A DNA stretch of 14,010 nt from an uncultured Planctomycetaceae bacterium (GCA_903949225.1 CAJAYZ010000255.1:1-14010), one strand, 5' to 3'. Shown: positions 1-9,271, numbered from the stretch's first letter. Numbers and translations are program-made. The notes: a model not told the origin generated them from the letters alone.

Positions 1-1827
1 GAGGATCGTCATCAGTGTTGCATTGGGAACGTCGATCCCCACCTCGATGACGCTCGTCGCCACGAGGACATCGATCTCCCCGGCGCGAAACTTCTCCATC
101 ACTTCTTGTTTCTTCTTCGCCGGCATCCGGCCATGGACGAGCCCCAATCGAAAGGCCTCGAGCGGCCCGTTGGAGAGATGCTCATGGGCGCTCGAGATGC
201 TCTCGAGGCCGCGCTTCGATTCCTCGACGGCCGGGACGACGACATACCCCTGCCGCCCCTCGCGGAGCTTGCGACGGAAAAAATCCCACCACGAGTCGGC
301 CTGCTCCGGGCCGACCCGGTAGGTCGCCACCGGCTGCCGGCCCGGCGGCTGCTCGTCGAGCGTGGAGACGTCGAGATCGCCGTAGACGGCATGGGCGACG
401 GTCCGCGGGATCGGCGTCGCCGTCATCAGGAGCGTGTGGGGATCGGTGTGCCCCTGCTGGAGGAGGCCGCGCTGGACAACGCCGAAGCGGTGCTGCTCGT
501 CGATAACGACGAGCGCCAGATTGCGAAACCTGGCCTCGCCGCAGACAAGCGCTTGTGTGCCGACGACGATTTGGGCCTCCCCCGATGCGATCCGCTCGAG
601 TGCCGCAGCGCGGCGCTTTGTCGTCTGGCCCCCCAGCAGCAGCTCGACGCGGACGCCGCTGGCACGGACTCGTCCCTCCTGATCGCCGAGGAGCCGCTCG
701 AGCGTGGCAAGGTGCTGGCGGGCCAAGAGCTCCGTCGGGGCCATGAGCGCTGCCTGATAGCCGGTCGCCCGGCCATCGGGCCCTGACGGGGCGCCGGGAA
801 TCCTCGCGGCGACGGCGGCGAGGATGAGATAGAGGGCGACGGCCGTTTTGCCGCTGCCGACATCCCCCTGGAGGAGCCGGTTCATCGGCTCCGGGCGGGC
901 CATGTCGGCGGCAATCTCGGCGCAGACGCGCGACTGGGCCGCGGTGAACTCATAGGGGAAGCGGGCCCGGATCCGGCCGTCGATGCGGGCGTCGAGGGGA
1001 ATCGATGGGGCGGCGCGGCGCTGCTGCTGCCGGCCCCGGTGGATTCGCAGGGCGAGTTGGAGCATGAACAGCTCCTCGTAGACGAAGCGCCGCCGGGCGG
1101 TGTCGATCATCTCCTTGCTCGACGGGCAATGGATTTCGCGGAGGGCCGTGCCGATCGACAGCAGCCCCTTGGAGGCGAGGAGATCGGCTGGGAGGGCTTC
1201 CGGGGGGAGATCGGCGGCATGGTCGAGCGCCGCGAGGACCGCCACGCGGACATGCGACTGGAGCACCCCTTCGGCGAGCGGATAGACGGCGAGCCATTCC
1301 GAGGCGTCGGCCCGCTCCCCCGCCTGAAGCCAGCGGACCTCCGGATGGGGAAACTCCCACTGCCCGGACGCCCGCTTTGGAGCTCCGGCGATCACGACCC
1401 TCTGGCCGACGGAAAAGCGTTTCGCCATGAATGGCATGTTGAACCAGACCGCGCGGATAACGCCGTCGGGGCAGGCCAAGCGGATGACGAGCATCTGCCG
1501 GCCGGAGCCGGTCGTTCGCGACGTCGCCTCGACGACCTCGCCCACGAGCGAGGCATGCTCGCCGGCGACGAGGGTCTTGACGGCATGGGCCCCGGAGAAG
1601 TCGCGGTAGTCGCGCGGGAAGTGCATGAGCGCGTCGGCCGCCGTGACCAGCCCGAGCTTCCGCAGCTTGTCGGCCCGCAGCGTGCCCACACCCGGAAGCC
1701 GCTCGAGCGGCGTCGCGAGGCTCCGCGGCCTCCCTTCAGCCGGCGACGGGCGCGCCGTGCCAGCCGTTGTCGACGGCAGCGGAGCGGCGGGCGGAGGGGC
1801 GGCGGCTGGGTTGTCGGGGGTGGGCAT
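1..1827 (-). CDS. recG: ATP-dependent DNA helicase RecG (3' end cut by window edge)
   Basis: RecG is a superfamily 2 dsDNA translocase that regresses stalled replication forks and unwinds Holliday junctions, D-loops and R-loops. About 609 codons are visible from the ATG at 1827, compared with roughly 690-700 residues for the family, so the C-terminal 80-100 residues are missing. A Pro/Ala-rich N-terminal tail of about 35 residues leads into a helix-hairpin-like segment (LPGVGTLRADKLRKLGL) and then the OB-fold wedge domain. The helicase core shows Walker A GDVGSGKT at residues 321-328, the family-specific DEQH box at 443-446 followed by RFG, and motif III TATPIPRT. Motif VI (TSVIEVGIDVPNAT) lies close to the edge. 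The frame stays open to base 1. The gene lies 69 bp downstream of rnhA on the same strand and is probably co-transcribed with it. No strong Shine-Dalgarno precedes the chosen ATG, and the nearest AGGAG is 16 nt away. Identity is firm; the exact start is less certain. Confidence 0.96.
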   Translation of the reverse strand, partial: MPTPDNPAAAPPPAAPLPSTTAGTARPSPAEGRPRSLATPLERLPGVGTLRADKLRKLGLVTAADALMHFPRDYRDFSGAHAVKTLVAGEHASLVGEVVEATSRTTGSGRQMLVIRLACPDGVIRAVWFNMPFMAKRFSVGQRVVIAGAPKRASGQWEFPHPEVRWLQAGERADASEWLAVYPLAEGVLQSHVRVAVLAALDHAADLPPEALPADLLASKGLLSIGTALREIHCPSSKEMIDTARRRFVYEELFMLQLALRIHRGRQQQRRAAPSIPLDARIDGRIRARFPYEFTAAQSRVCAEIAADMARPEPMNRLLQGDVGSGKTAVALYLILAAVAARIPGAPSGPDGRATGYQAALMAPTELLARQHLATLERLLGDQEGRVRASGVRVELLLGGQTTKRRAAALERIASGEAQIVVGTQALVCGEARFRNLALVVIDEQHRFGVVQRGLLQQGHTDPHTLLMTATPIPRTVAHAVYGDLDVSTLDEQPPGRQPVATYRVGPEQADSWWDFFRRKLREGRQGYVVVPAVEESKRGLESISSAHEHLSNGPLEAFRLGLVHGRMPAKKKQEVMEKFRAGEIDVLVATSVIEVGIDVPNATLMTIL

Positions 1828-1896
1828 GTTGGGAGTTTATCGGCTCCTCTGTCGGGCGCGTGGTAGCCTGCCCGAACCCCCGACGTCAGGCCTTTT

Positions 1897-2367
1897 TCAG
1901 CCCTTTTTCAGCAACGGCTGATAGGCCGCCACGGCCATCTTGTCGCAGGCCTCGTTCTCCGCATGGCCAGCGTGGCCGGCGACGTGGGTGAAGCGGACGG
2001 AGTGCTCGGTGACGAGCCGGTCGAGCTCGCGCCACAGGTCTTCATTCTTGATCGGCACGAGCTTGCCCCCCTCCTTCCGCTTCCAGCCCTGCTGCTTCCA
2101 CTTCGGGAGCCAGTCGGAGATCCCGGTGCCGACGTAGACGCTGTCGGTGACGAGCTCGACGCGCGTCGGCCGCTTGAGCCGGGAGAGGCCGCGGACGGCG
2201 GCGGTCAGCTCCATGCGGTTATTGGTCGACACCGGCTCGTTGCCGGAGTCGCGCGACTCCTGCCCGCTCCCCGGGTGGCGGAGGATGTAGGCCCAGCCAC
2301 CGGGGCCGGGATTGCCGCTGCAGGCGCCGTCCGTGAACAACACCACCTCGGCCGCTTCGTCTGCCAT
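1897..2367 (-). CDS. rnhA: Ribonuclease HI
   Basis: This enzyme cuts the RNA strand of RNA-DNA hybrids (R-loops and primer remnants) in the cytoplasm by two-metal-ion catalysis. The 156-residue protein matches the usual RNase HI length of about 155. All catalytic positions are present: D13 in FTDGACSGNPG, E53 in NNRMELTA, D75 in TDSVYV, H132 in GHAGHAENE and D142 in CDKMA. The basic handle that binds the hybrid is kept (KWKQQGWKRKEGG, then KNEDLW), as in the E. coli-type enzyme. The ATG at 2367 is preferred over the GTG at 2370 because a strong Shine-Dalgarno, GAGGAGG (complement of 2373-2379), lies 5 nt upstream of the ATG but only 2 nt from the GTG. It sits between the haem-kinase gene (58 bp upstream) and recG (69 bp downstream). 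RNase HI and RecG both remove R-loops, so the pairing makes functional sense. Confidence 0.96.
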   Translation of the reverse strand: MADEAAEVVLFTDGACSGNPGPGGWAYILRHPGSGQESRDSGNEPVSTNNRMELTAAVRGLSRLKRPTRVELVTDSVYVGTGISDWLPKWKQQGWKRKEGGKLVPIKNEDLWRELDRLVTEHSVRFTHVAGHAGHAENEACDKMAVAAYQPLLKKG

Positions 2368-2425
2368 CACCGCCTCCTCGAGCCCGATCGATCCGTCGGA
2401 CAGTCTAGCGGCGATTCGAAGGCTG

Positions 2426-4195
<1,770 letters not shown>

Positions 4196-4197
4196 GA

Positions 4198-4216
4198 CAG
4201 GCGAGGTCTCCGCCTG
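4198..4216 (-). promoter_or_regulatory. Hairpin abutting the haem-kinase start codon
   Basis: On the coding strand, CAGGCG and CGCCTG form a perfect 6-bp GC-rich stem around the 7-nt loop GAGACCT. The stem ends 2 nt before the ATG at 4195. The only Shine-Dalgarno-like GGAG in this leader lies across the 5' arm and loop, so folding could hide the ribosome site. This is a sequence observation; a regulatory role is inference and depends on transcription starting upstream of 4216. Confidence 0.35.
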
Positions 4217-4251
4217 AATCGTACCCCGCCGGCCGGCCGTGGATAAAGCTC

Positions 4252-4310
4252 CCGCCGCCGGATGCGGCGGATGTCTCGAGTGGAAAAAGGTCAGGGATGA
4301 CTTTTTCCAC
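4252..4310 (-). terminator. Double hairpin between priA and the haem kinase (candidate terminator)
   Basis: Two stems lie in tandem downstream of the priA stop. At 4280-4310, GTGGAAAAA pairs perfectly with TTTTTCCAC. After a single bulged G, GTCA pairs with TGAC around a GGGA loop, giving 13 pairs in all. At 4252-4270, CCGCCGC pairs with GCGGCGG around CGGAT (7 bp). On the minus strand the second stem is followed by GAGCTTTATCC, which is only a weak T-tract, so this is not a textbook intrinsic terminator. Its position, 33 bp beyond priA, and the tandem arrangement support a transcription boundary. A regulatory operator is the alternative. Confidence 0.4.
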
Positions 4311-4343
4311 GGGCTATCAGCGCGGAAGCGACGTTGGTGGCAG

Positions 4344-6614
4344 TTACAGCATCTCCACCGGATCGACATCGATGATCCAGGCGACGTCGTCCGGGGTGCG
4401 GAGCCCTGCGGTGGCCCTGAGAACGAGATTGCGGAGCCGTTCCCCATCGAGGCCGTGCACCTGGAGGTGCCAGCGGAAACGGTCGCGAAGGCGGGCGATC
4501 GGGGCCGGCGCCGGCCCGAGGACGCGCATCCCCTCCCCCGCCGCCGCGACCGCGGCACGGAGACGGTCCGTGAGCGTGCCGGCCCAGGCGGCGGCCGCCT
4601 CCTCGCGGTGGCTGCGGACGACGAATCGGATCACGCAGCCGTAGGGGGGGTACATGAGGGCCTCGCGGATCGGCAGTTCGTGGCGGACGAAGGCCTCGTA
4701 GTCGTGGCGCCCCGCGGATCGGATTGCCGGATGTTCGGGGGTGGATGTTTGGACGACGACCCGCCCGCCGAGCGCCCCCCGGCCGGAGCGGCCCGCGACC
4801 TGCGTGACGAGCTGGCATGTCCGCTCGGCGGCGCGGAAGTCGGCGAGGTGGAGCGCCGCGTCGGCGTTGACGACGCCGACGAGCATGACGTCGGGGAAGT
4901 CGAGCCCCTTGGCGATCATCTGCGTGCCGACGAGGATCTCGATCTCGCGGGCGCGGAAGGCGTCGAGCGTCCGCTCGTGGCTGCCGCGGGTGCGCATCGT
5001 GTCGGTGTCCATCCGGGCGACGCGCGTCCCGGGGAAGAGCCCGCGCACCTGCTCCTCGAGCTTCTGCGTCCCGGTGCCGCGCTGGGCCAGTTGCGGTGCC
5101 CTGCAGCTCGGGCAATCCGGAGGAAGGCGGGCGATGTGCCCGCAGCCGTGGCAGATCCCGCGATTGCCCGGCTGATGGAGCGTGAGGGCCAGGTCGCACT
5201 GCTTGCAGCGGGCGGTGTCGCCGCAGGCCCGGCACTGGACATGGGTGGCGAAGCCGCGGCGGTTGAGGAGGAGCATCACCTGCCCCCCCGAGGAGAGCGC
5301 CCACTTGATCCCGGCGACGAGCCGCGGGCTCAGCGCGCCCCGCGAGCGGCTCCGTTGGTCGCGCAGGTCGACGGTGATCACCGCCGGGAGCTGCGATCCG
5401 CCGACCCGGTCAGGGAGACGGCACATCCGCCATGAGCCGTCGAGGCAGCGGGCGAAGGTTTCGAGAGACGGCGTGGCGGAGCCGAGGACGAGCGGGATGC
5501 CGGCCGACCGGGCGATCCATTCGGCGACATCACGAGCGTGGTAGCGGGGGGCTGTTGCCTGCTTGAAGGACGTCTCGTGCTCTTCGTCGATGACGATCAG
5601 ACCGAGCCGCGGAGTGGGGGCAAAGACGGCACTCCGCGCGCCGACGACGACCCCGACCCGTCCCGAGGCGATCTCGCGCCACTCCGCGTGCCGCTCGACG
5701 GCGGTGAGGTGGCTGTGGAGGACCGCGACGCTGCCGAACCGGCTGCGGAAGCGGTCGCAGGTTTGGGGGGTGAGGCTGATCTCGGGGACAAGGATGATGG
5801 CCTGGCGTCCCTGGGCGAGCGTCTCCTCGACCGCCTGCAGGTAGACCTCCGTCTTCCCGCTTCCCGTGACCCCGAAGAGGACAATCGTTTCATGGCGACG
5901 CTCGCGGAGTGGCGCGAGGATGGCGTCGAGCGCGCCCTGCTGGGCTTGGGAGAGCTCGGCGGGACGATGGTGGGGGAGGGCCTGCCGCGCTTCGGCGCGC
6001 CCCGGCTCGCTCTGCCGGGTTCCGGCGTCGACGAGGAGGCCGGTCTCGACGAGCCGGCTGATCACCGAGCGTCCACACTCCGCCCGGCGGGCGAGCTCGC
6101 CCGCCGTGGCCGGCGTGGCGGCAGCAGCGAGGACACGCGCCTGCGTCGCCGTCGGACGACGGGTGGGGGCCGTACCAGAGGCGATGAGAAGCGCCTCCTG
6201 ACGGGTGCCGCGGGCGAGGCGGACGCCCGAGGGGAGGACCGCCTCGAGCACCTCCCCCCAGCGCGCCATCCACCGCTCGGCCATCCACTTCGTCAGCTCG
6301 AGCATCCGCGGCGACAGAAGCGGGGCAGGATCCTCGACGCCGATCACCTCCTTGAGCGGGGCCGCCGGAAGCTCACCGCTCCGCAGGGCGACGCAGTAGG
6401 CGATCCGTTCGTGGTTGGACCGCCCGAGCGGCACGCAGACGCGCCGTCCCGGCTCCACCGCCCCGGCGAGGCGCTCGGGCACGAGGTAATCGAGCGGCTT
6501 GTCAACGCCGTCGGGAAGGACGACGGTGGCCACCGTCCCCTGACGGGCGTCGTCCTCCTCCCACTCGGGGCGGTGCTCGAAGAGATCGCGCTGGCCCGTA
6601 TGCTGGTCTGCCAT
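4344..6614 (-). CDS. priA: Primosomal protein N' (replication restart helicase PriA)
   Basis: PriA recognises abandoned forks and D-loops and reloads the replicative helicase to restart replication. The 756-residue product compares with about 730 in E. coli. After an N-terminal DNA-binding domain and a winged-helix region come Walker A FGVTGSGKT (K254) and the DEEH box (residues 343-346, VIDEEHETSFKQ). The zinc-binding module is complete, with eight cysteines at 461, 464, 470, 473, 488, 491, 501 and 504. Helicase motifs V and VI follow (VGTQMIAKGLDFPDV, then QVAGRSGRG), and the C-terminal domain ends at VEML. The frame extends to an ATG at 6665, but that would leave 23 bp to the divergent nadD. 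MADQHTGQRDLF at 6614 leaves 74 bp for two promoters and is chosen. The gene is divergent from nadD and is separated from the downstream kinase gene by 148 bp containing hairpins. Confidence 0.97.
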   Translation of the reverse strand: MADQHTGQRDLFEHRPEWEEDDARQGTVATVVLPDGVDKPLDYLVPERLAGAVEPGRRVCVPLGRSNHERIAYCVALRSGELPAAPLKEVIGVEDPAPLLSPRMLELTKWMAERWMARWGEVLEAVLPSGVRLARGTRQEALLIASGTAPTRRPTATQARVLAAAATPATAGELARRAECGRSVISRLVETGLLVDAGTRQSEPGRAEARQALPHHRPAELSQAQQGALDAILAPLRERRHETIVLFGVTGSGKTEVYLQAVEETLAQGRQAIILVPEISLTPQTCDRFRSRFGSVAVLHSHLTAVERHAEWREIASGRVGVVVGARSAVFAPTPRLGLIVIDEEHETSFKQATAPRYHARDVAEWIARSAGIPLVLGSATPSLETFARCLDGSWRMCRLPDRVGGSQLPAVITVDLRDQRSRSRGALSPRLVAGIKWALSSGGQVMLLLNRRGFATHVQCRACGDTARCKQCDLALTLHQPGNRGICHGCGHIARLPPDCPSCRAPQLAQRGTGTQKLEEQVRGLFPGTRVARMDTDTMRTRGSHERTLDAFRAREIEILVGTQMIAKGLDFPDVMLVGVVNADAALHLADFRAAERTCQLVTQVAGRSGRGALGGRVVVQTSTPEHPAIRSAGRHDYEAFVRHELPIREALMYPPYGCVIRFVVRSHREEAAAAWAGTLTDRLRAAVAAAGEGMRVLGPAPAPIARLRDRFRWHLQVHGLDGERLRNLVLRATAGLRTPDDVAWIIDVDPVEML

Positions 6615-6688
6615 GAACGGATTAGACCCCCGGAGGCCGACGCGGCCAACCGGAGGGCCTGTCAACGGCTCCCGGGGAACTCGAAGCG

Positions 6689-7318
6689 ATGCGATTGGGA
6701 ATCTATGGCGGTAGTTTCGATCCGGTGCATCTCGGTCATCTCCTCGTCGCCGAGAGCTGTCGGGAGCAGGCCCGGCTCGACCGGGTGCTGTTCGTCCCCG
6801 CCGCCACGCCGCCTCACAAGCAGGGGCGGCGACTGGCCCCGGGTGGGGATCGGAAGGCGATGCTGATGCTCGCCGTCGGCGGGCAAGGCGCCTTCGAGGT
6901 TATCTCCGCCGAACTCGATCGTGGGGGCGTGAGCTGGACGGTCGACACGCTCGAAGTCCTGGCCGCGGCCCATCCCACCGACAGCCTGCACCTCATTCTC
7001 GGGCCCGACGCCCTGGCCGGGCTCCCCACCTGGCGCGATCCTGACAGAATCCTCGAACTCGCCACACTGCTGGCCGTGGAACGGGAGGGCCTCGACGACA
7101 TCGGTGCCGTGGTCACTGGCCAGCCGTTGCTCGAGTTGCTCGGGGCCGCGAAGGCCCGGCAGGTCGCCGCGGATCGCGTCATCTGCCCTGCCGTCGGCAT
7201 TCGCTCGACACAGCTCCGCTCGGCGGTCGCCGTCGGTCGCAGCATCCGTTACCGGACTCCGGCCGCCGTCGAACGCTACATCACCACCCACGAGCTCTAC
7301 CGATCGCCGTCGCAATGA
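6689..7318 (+). CDS. nadD: Nicotinate-nucleotide adenylyltransferase
   Basis: NadD joins ATP and nicotinate mononucleotide to give deamido-NAD+, the penultimate step of NAD synthesis, in the cytoplasm. The 209-residue length matches the family (about 190-215). Visible motifs are GGSFDPVHLGH at residues 7-17 (the nucleotidyl-transferase HxGH type site), VPAATPPHK, SWTVDTLE, LGPDALAGLPTW and the C-terminal GIRSTQLR followed by GRSIRYRTPAAVERYI, which corresponds to the ISSTxIR adenine-binding region. Only a weak GGGGA about 10 nt upstream serves as ribosome site. It stands alone on the plus strand, divergent from priA and convergent with the DUF1559 cluster. rsfS (ybeB), often next to nadD in other bacteria, is not here. 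Confidence 0.95.
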   Translation: MRLGIYGGSFDPVHLGHLLVAESCREQARLDRVLFVPAATPPHKQGRRLAPGGDRKAMLMLAVGGQGAFEVISAELDRGGVSWTVDTLEVLAAAHPTDSLHLILGPDALAGLPTWRDPDRILELATLLAVEREGLDDIGAVVTGQPLLELLGAAKARQVAADRVICPAVGIRSTQLRSAVAVGRSIRYRTPAAVERYITTHELYRSPSQ

Positions 7319-7322
7319 CGCG

Positions 7323-7610
7323 TCAGCGATCGGACGAGTGCCTGCGGAGACGGGATTCGAGGAGGTGGCTGACCGGTTGGTCGGCCACGCCGGGGTCGAC
7401 GGCGAGGATTTCGAGGAGCGTATCGAGCCGCTGGCTCGACGGGTGAGCCGCATTCAAGAGGATCTGCCGCTTGCCGCCGACAGCACACGCGCCGCCCGGT
7501 AGGTCGCCGAGCGGTTCCTCGCGGACGCGGAAGCCGAGATCCCGGGCCAGTTGCATCGCCTCCTCGAGGAGGCCCAGCGTGTCAGACAACGGTTCAGCGC
7601 CCTCGTCCAC
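7323..7610 (-). CDS. Small conserved-looking hypothetical protein
   Basis: This is a small soluble protein of about 95 residues with no function I can name. The credible part runs from SDTLGLLEEAMQLARDLGF through REEPLGDLPGGACAVGGKR and QILLNAAHPSSQRLDTLLEIL to the end. This alternating helix/strand pattern, with a GGxCxxxGK-like turn, resembles small hypotheticals I recall from several phyla, but I cannot name a Pfam family. The start is uncertain. The ATG of this frame at 7871 lies deep inside the upstream Gly-rich gene and is implausible. GTG at 7610 overlaps that gene by 17 bp. TTG at 7589 also fits, with a GAGG-containing sequence about 11 nt before it. Last in the three-gene cluster, it ends 4 bp from the nadD stop on the opposite strand. 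Confidence 0.65.
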   Translation of the reverse strand: MDEGAEPLSDTLGLLEEAMQLARDLGFRVREEPLGDLPGGACAVGGKRQILLNAAHPSSQRLDTLLEILAVDPGVADQPVSHLLESRLRRHSSDR

Positions 7611-8346
7611 CGCCGGGGCCACCCCAACCGTTGCCGAGGCCGAGTTGCTGCCGGCGCTGATCCATGGCATTGCGAAACTCGGTAAATTGGGCCCGCTGCG
7701 ATGGTCCCGTGCTGTCAAGCATCTGCTTCCGCCATGCTTCCGGATTGCCGCCGCCACCTGGCCCACGGCCAGCACCTCCCGCGCCGCCGCCGCCGGGACC
7801 ACCACCACCGCCCCCGCCGCCGGGACCACCGGGACCGCCGCCGCCACCGGGCCGCCCACCGCCAAACCCACCGGCGGCAGCGAAGGCCTTTTGCATCATC
7901 TGCTCACGCTTGATCTGGCGGTCGAGTTCGGCTTGCCGCTTCTCGGGCGGGGTGGAAAAGAAGGCCTTCATGTTGGCCTGCATGGCAGCTTGGAAGCCGC
8001 GCCCCATGCCGCCGCCCCGGAACGCCTGCCCGCGCAGCTCTTCAGGCAGTGCCTCGACCTTCTCGCGCATCTGTCCCATCGATTGGACGAAGGCCTTGGC
8101 CTCTTCTTCGTTTTGCGGTCCACCGGAGGCCATCTGCTTCGTCATCTCCTCGGAGATCTTTTGGATCTCCACGATCCGGGCATCGGTGCGACGCCCGAAC
8201 AGCCCCAGCGCCCAGGCACCGGCAAGGCCGAGGACAAGCAGGGCAGCAACGAGGCCGATCCACCGGCCGGCAGAGCCGCTTGCCTGTTTCTCCTCGGGGG
8301 GCACGTAGCCGCGTGACTTGCCGCGGGCAGAGTAGGAAGTAGCCAT
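7594..8346 (-). CDS. Gly-rich single-pass membrane protein, function unknown
   Basis: The 250-residue protein has a short basic N-terminal tail and one clear transmembrane helix (about residues 29-51, WIGLVAALLVLGLAGAWALG, followed by RR). A charged helical region (about 54-157) contains EKVEALPEELRGQ and STPPEKRQAELDRQI, repeats of the sort seen in planctomycete periplasmic or anti-sigma-like proteins. Then comes an almost pure Gly/Pro tract (about 159-204) and a short tail, NPEAWRKQMLDSTGPSQRAQ onward, that returns to ordinary composition. There is no signal-peptidase site, so it is probably inner-membrane anchored. It starts 36 bp after the DUF1559 gene and overlaps the next small gene, so co-transcription is likely. 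The frame carries a real hydrophobic helix and sensible composition outside the Gly tract, which supports coding. No function is assigned. Confidence 0.75.
   Translation of the reverse strand: MATSYSARGKSRGYVPPEEKQASGSAGRWIGLVAALLVLGLAGAWALGLFGRRTDARIVEIQKISEEMTKQMASGGPQNEEEAKAFVQSMGQMREKVEALPEELRGQAFRGGGMGRGFQAAMQANMKAFFSTPPEKRQAELDRQIKREQMMQKAFAAAGGFGGGRPGGGGGPGGPGGGGGGGGPGGGGAGGAGRGPGGGGNPEAWRKQMLDSTGPSQRAQFTEFRNAMDQRRQQLGLGNGWGGPGGGRGR
7735..7872 (-). repeat. Low-complexity poly-Gly/Pro coding tract
   Basis: The plus strand is nearly all C/G here (ccg, cca and ccc runs), encoding about 46 residues of Gly with Pro, Arg and Ala on the minus strand. The coding strand is G-rich and could form G-quadruplexes. 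It is a likely site of replication slippage and length variation. Confidence 0.8.
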
Positions 8347-8382
8347 ACAAAGAGTTCCGGTTGGTTCGGGAAGCCAAGGGTG

Positions 8383-9087
8383 TCAGAGATTCTCGACGTG
8401 GCCGTCGAGGTAGAGGAAGTTGCGGGCCCCTTCCTGCGGGGGCGGCCGGTTCGGATCGGGGTCGTTGTATTCGTTCTCGTCGGTGAACAAAGCACCGAGA
8501 CCGCCGCCGTGGAAAGCCTCGAACTCATAGGTCACCCAGAGCTTCGAGGTCGCTCCGGTGGCCCCGGAACGGCTTACGAGCGCCTCTTCTCGTGTCTTGT
8601 TGGCGAGGCGGCGTTGCGGATATTCGTAGCTCAATCCCTCGTAGGGGAGCGTCTTGTATTCATCGGGGGCGTCGTTGGGGATCGAACGCCCGATCGCGGC
8701 AAGGCTCGTCTTCAGCTTCTCGATCGCCTGCGTGTTCTTCTGGAAGTAGTAGATGTCAGACGGGCACTTGAAGATGTTGCGGTTGTCTTCGGAATAGGGG
8801 CCGAGGACCTTCGCCAGACTCGGCTTGATCGGCCGGGTGGGGGTGAAGAAGAGGAGCTCCTCACTCGGGAGGATCGCCGCATCGGGAAACTTCCCCCGCG
8901 ACTTGCGATCGAGATACATCGTCATCGCGATCCCGACCTGCTTGAGGTTCGACTTGCACTCCGTTCGCCTGGCCGCCTCACGGGCCGCCTGGACAGCCGG
9001 GAGAAGGAGACCCGTGAGCAGGCCGATGATGGCGATCACCACGAGGAGTTCCACGAGGGTGAAGCCCCGACGCTCAGTGCCGGACAT
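8383..9087 (-). CDS. DUF1559-type protein with prepilin N-terminal methylation/cleavage site
   Basis: The 234-residue protein belongs to the large planctomycete family of type IV pilin/pseudopilin-like proteins (DUF1559). The leader MSGTERRG ends at a prepilin-peptidase site, G8/F9TLVELLVVIAIIG, with the conserved E13 (mature +5) and a hydrophobic helix (LLTGLLLPAVQAAREAARR). The next block, ECKSNLKQVGIAMTMYLD, is typical, and the C-terminus reads FLYLDGHVENL, the H-x9-DG signature. Members are processed by a prepilin peptidase and exported by type II secretion-like machinery; their roles are mostly unknown. Start choice: ATG at 9087 gives a normal short leader but no spaced Shine-Dalgarno, while ATG at 9138 (MQPLPPRHKS) has GAGG 9 nt upstream and gives a 25-residue leader. 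It is the first gene of the cluster; 35 bp separate it from the Gly-rich gene. At 234 residues it is shorter than the roughly 300 usual for the family. Confidence 0.93.
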   Translation of the reverse strand: MSGTERRGFTLVELLVVIAIIGLLTGLLLPAVQAAREAARRTECKSNLKQVGIAMTMYLDRKSRGKFPDAAILPSEELLFFTPTRPIKPSLAKVLGPYSEDNRNIFKCPSDIYYFQKNTQAIEKLKTSLAAIGRSIPNDAPDEYKTLPYEGLSYEYPQRRLANKTREEALVSRSGATGATSKLWVTYEFEAFHGGGLGALFTDENEYNDPDPNRPPPQEGARNFLYLDGHVENL

Positions 9088-9257
9088 CCCTCGGCAGCGA
9101 CAGCGGGCAGATTTATGGCGCGGAGGAAGTGGCTGCATCGGTCGGGACCTCATCTGTTTTGAGTCGTCGGACGACGCCACTGTGGGCCGCCATCCGAGGG
9201 GGATGACAGCGAATCGGGCGGTCGCTGGCCTGGGGGGCCGAATCGCGGGTCGGCGAA

Positions 9258-9271
9258 CGAACAATTGTTCG
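9258..9271. promoter_or_regulatory. Perfect 14-bp palindrome, LexA/SOS-box-like
   Basis: CGAACAATTGTTCG is perfectly self-complementary and has the form CGAAC-N4-GTTCG, the core of the SOS box bound by LexA in Firmicutes and Actinobacteria. It differs from the Bacillus consensus only in the middle four bases. It lies 171 bp upstream of the DUF1559 ATG and 297 bp upstream of the kinase ATG. Binding by LexA or another dimeric regulator is inference; planctomycete LexA specificity is not something I can confirm here. Confidence 0.4.

Noticed and set aside
4218..4246. Possible promoter for the haem kinase on the minus strand (TACGAT and TTATCC, 17-nt spacer)
   Set aside because: The -10 matches 4 of 6 and the -35 only about 3 of 6, which is near chance. 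It would also start transcription inside the 5' arm of the 4198-4216 hairpin, so both readings cannot easily hold.
4196..4558. N-terminal extension of the haem kinase to an ATG at 4558
   Set aside because: The extra 121 residues are Arg/Ser/Pro-rich, overlap priA by more than 200 bp and pass through the hairpin region. The ATG at 4195 places the first membrane helix at residues 21-38, as expected.
9088..9264. Upstream extension of the DUF1559 protein to 9264
   Set aside because: It would place 67 residues before the prepilin cleavage site and bury the class III leader. It also runs through the 14-bp palindrome area without family similarity.
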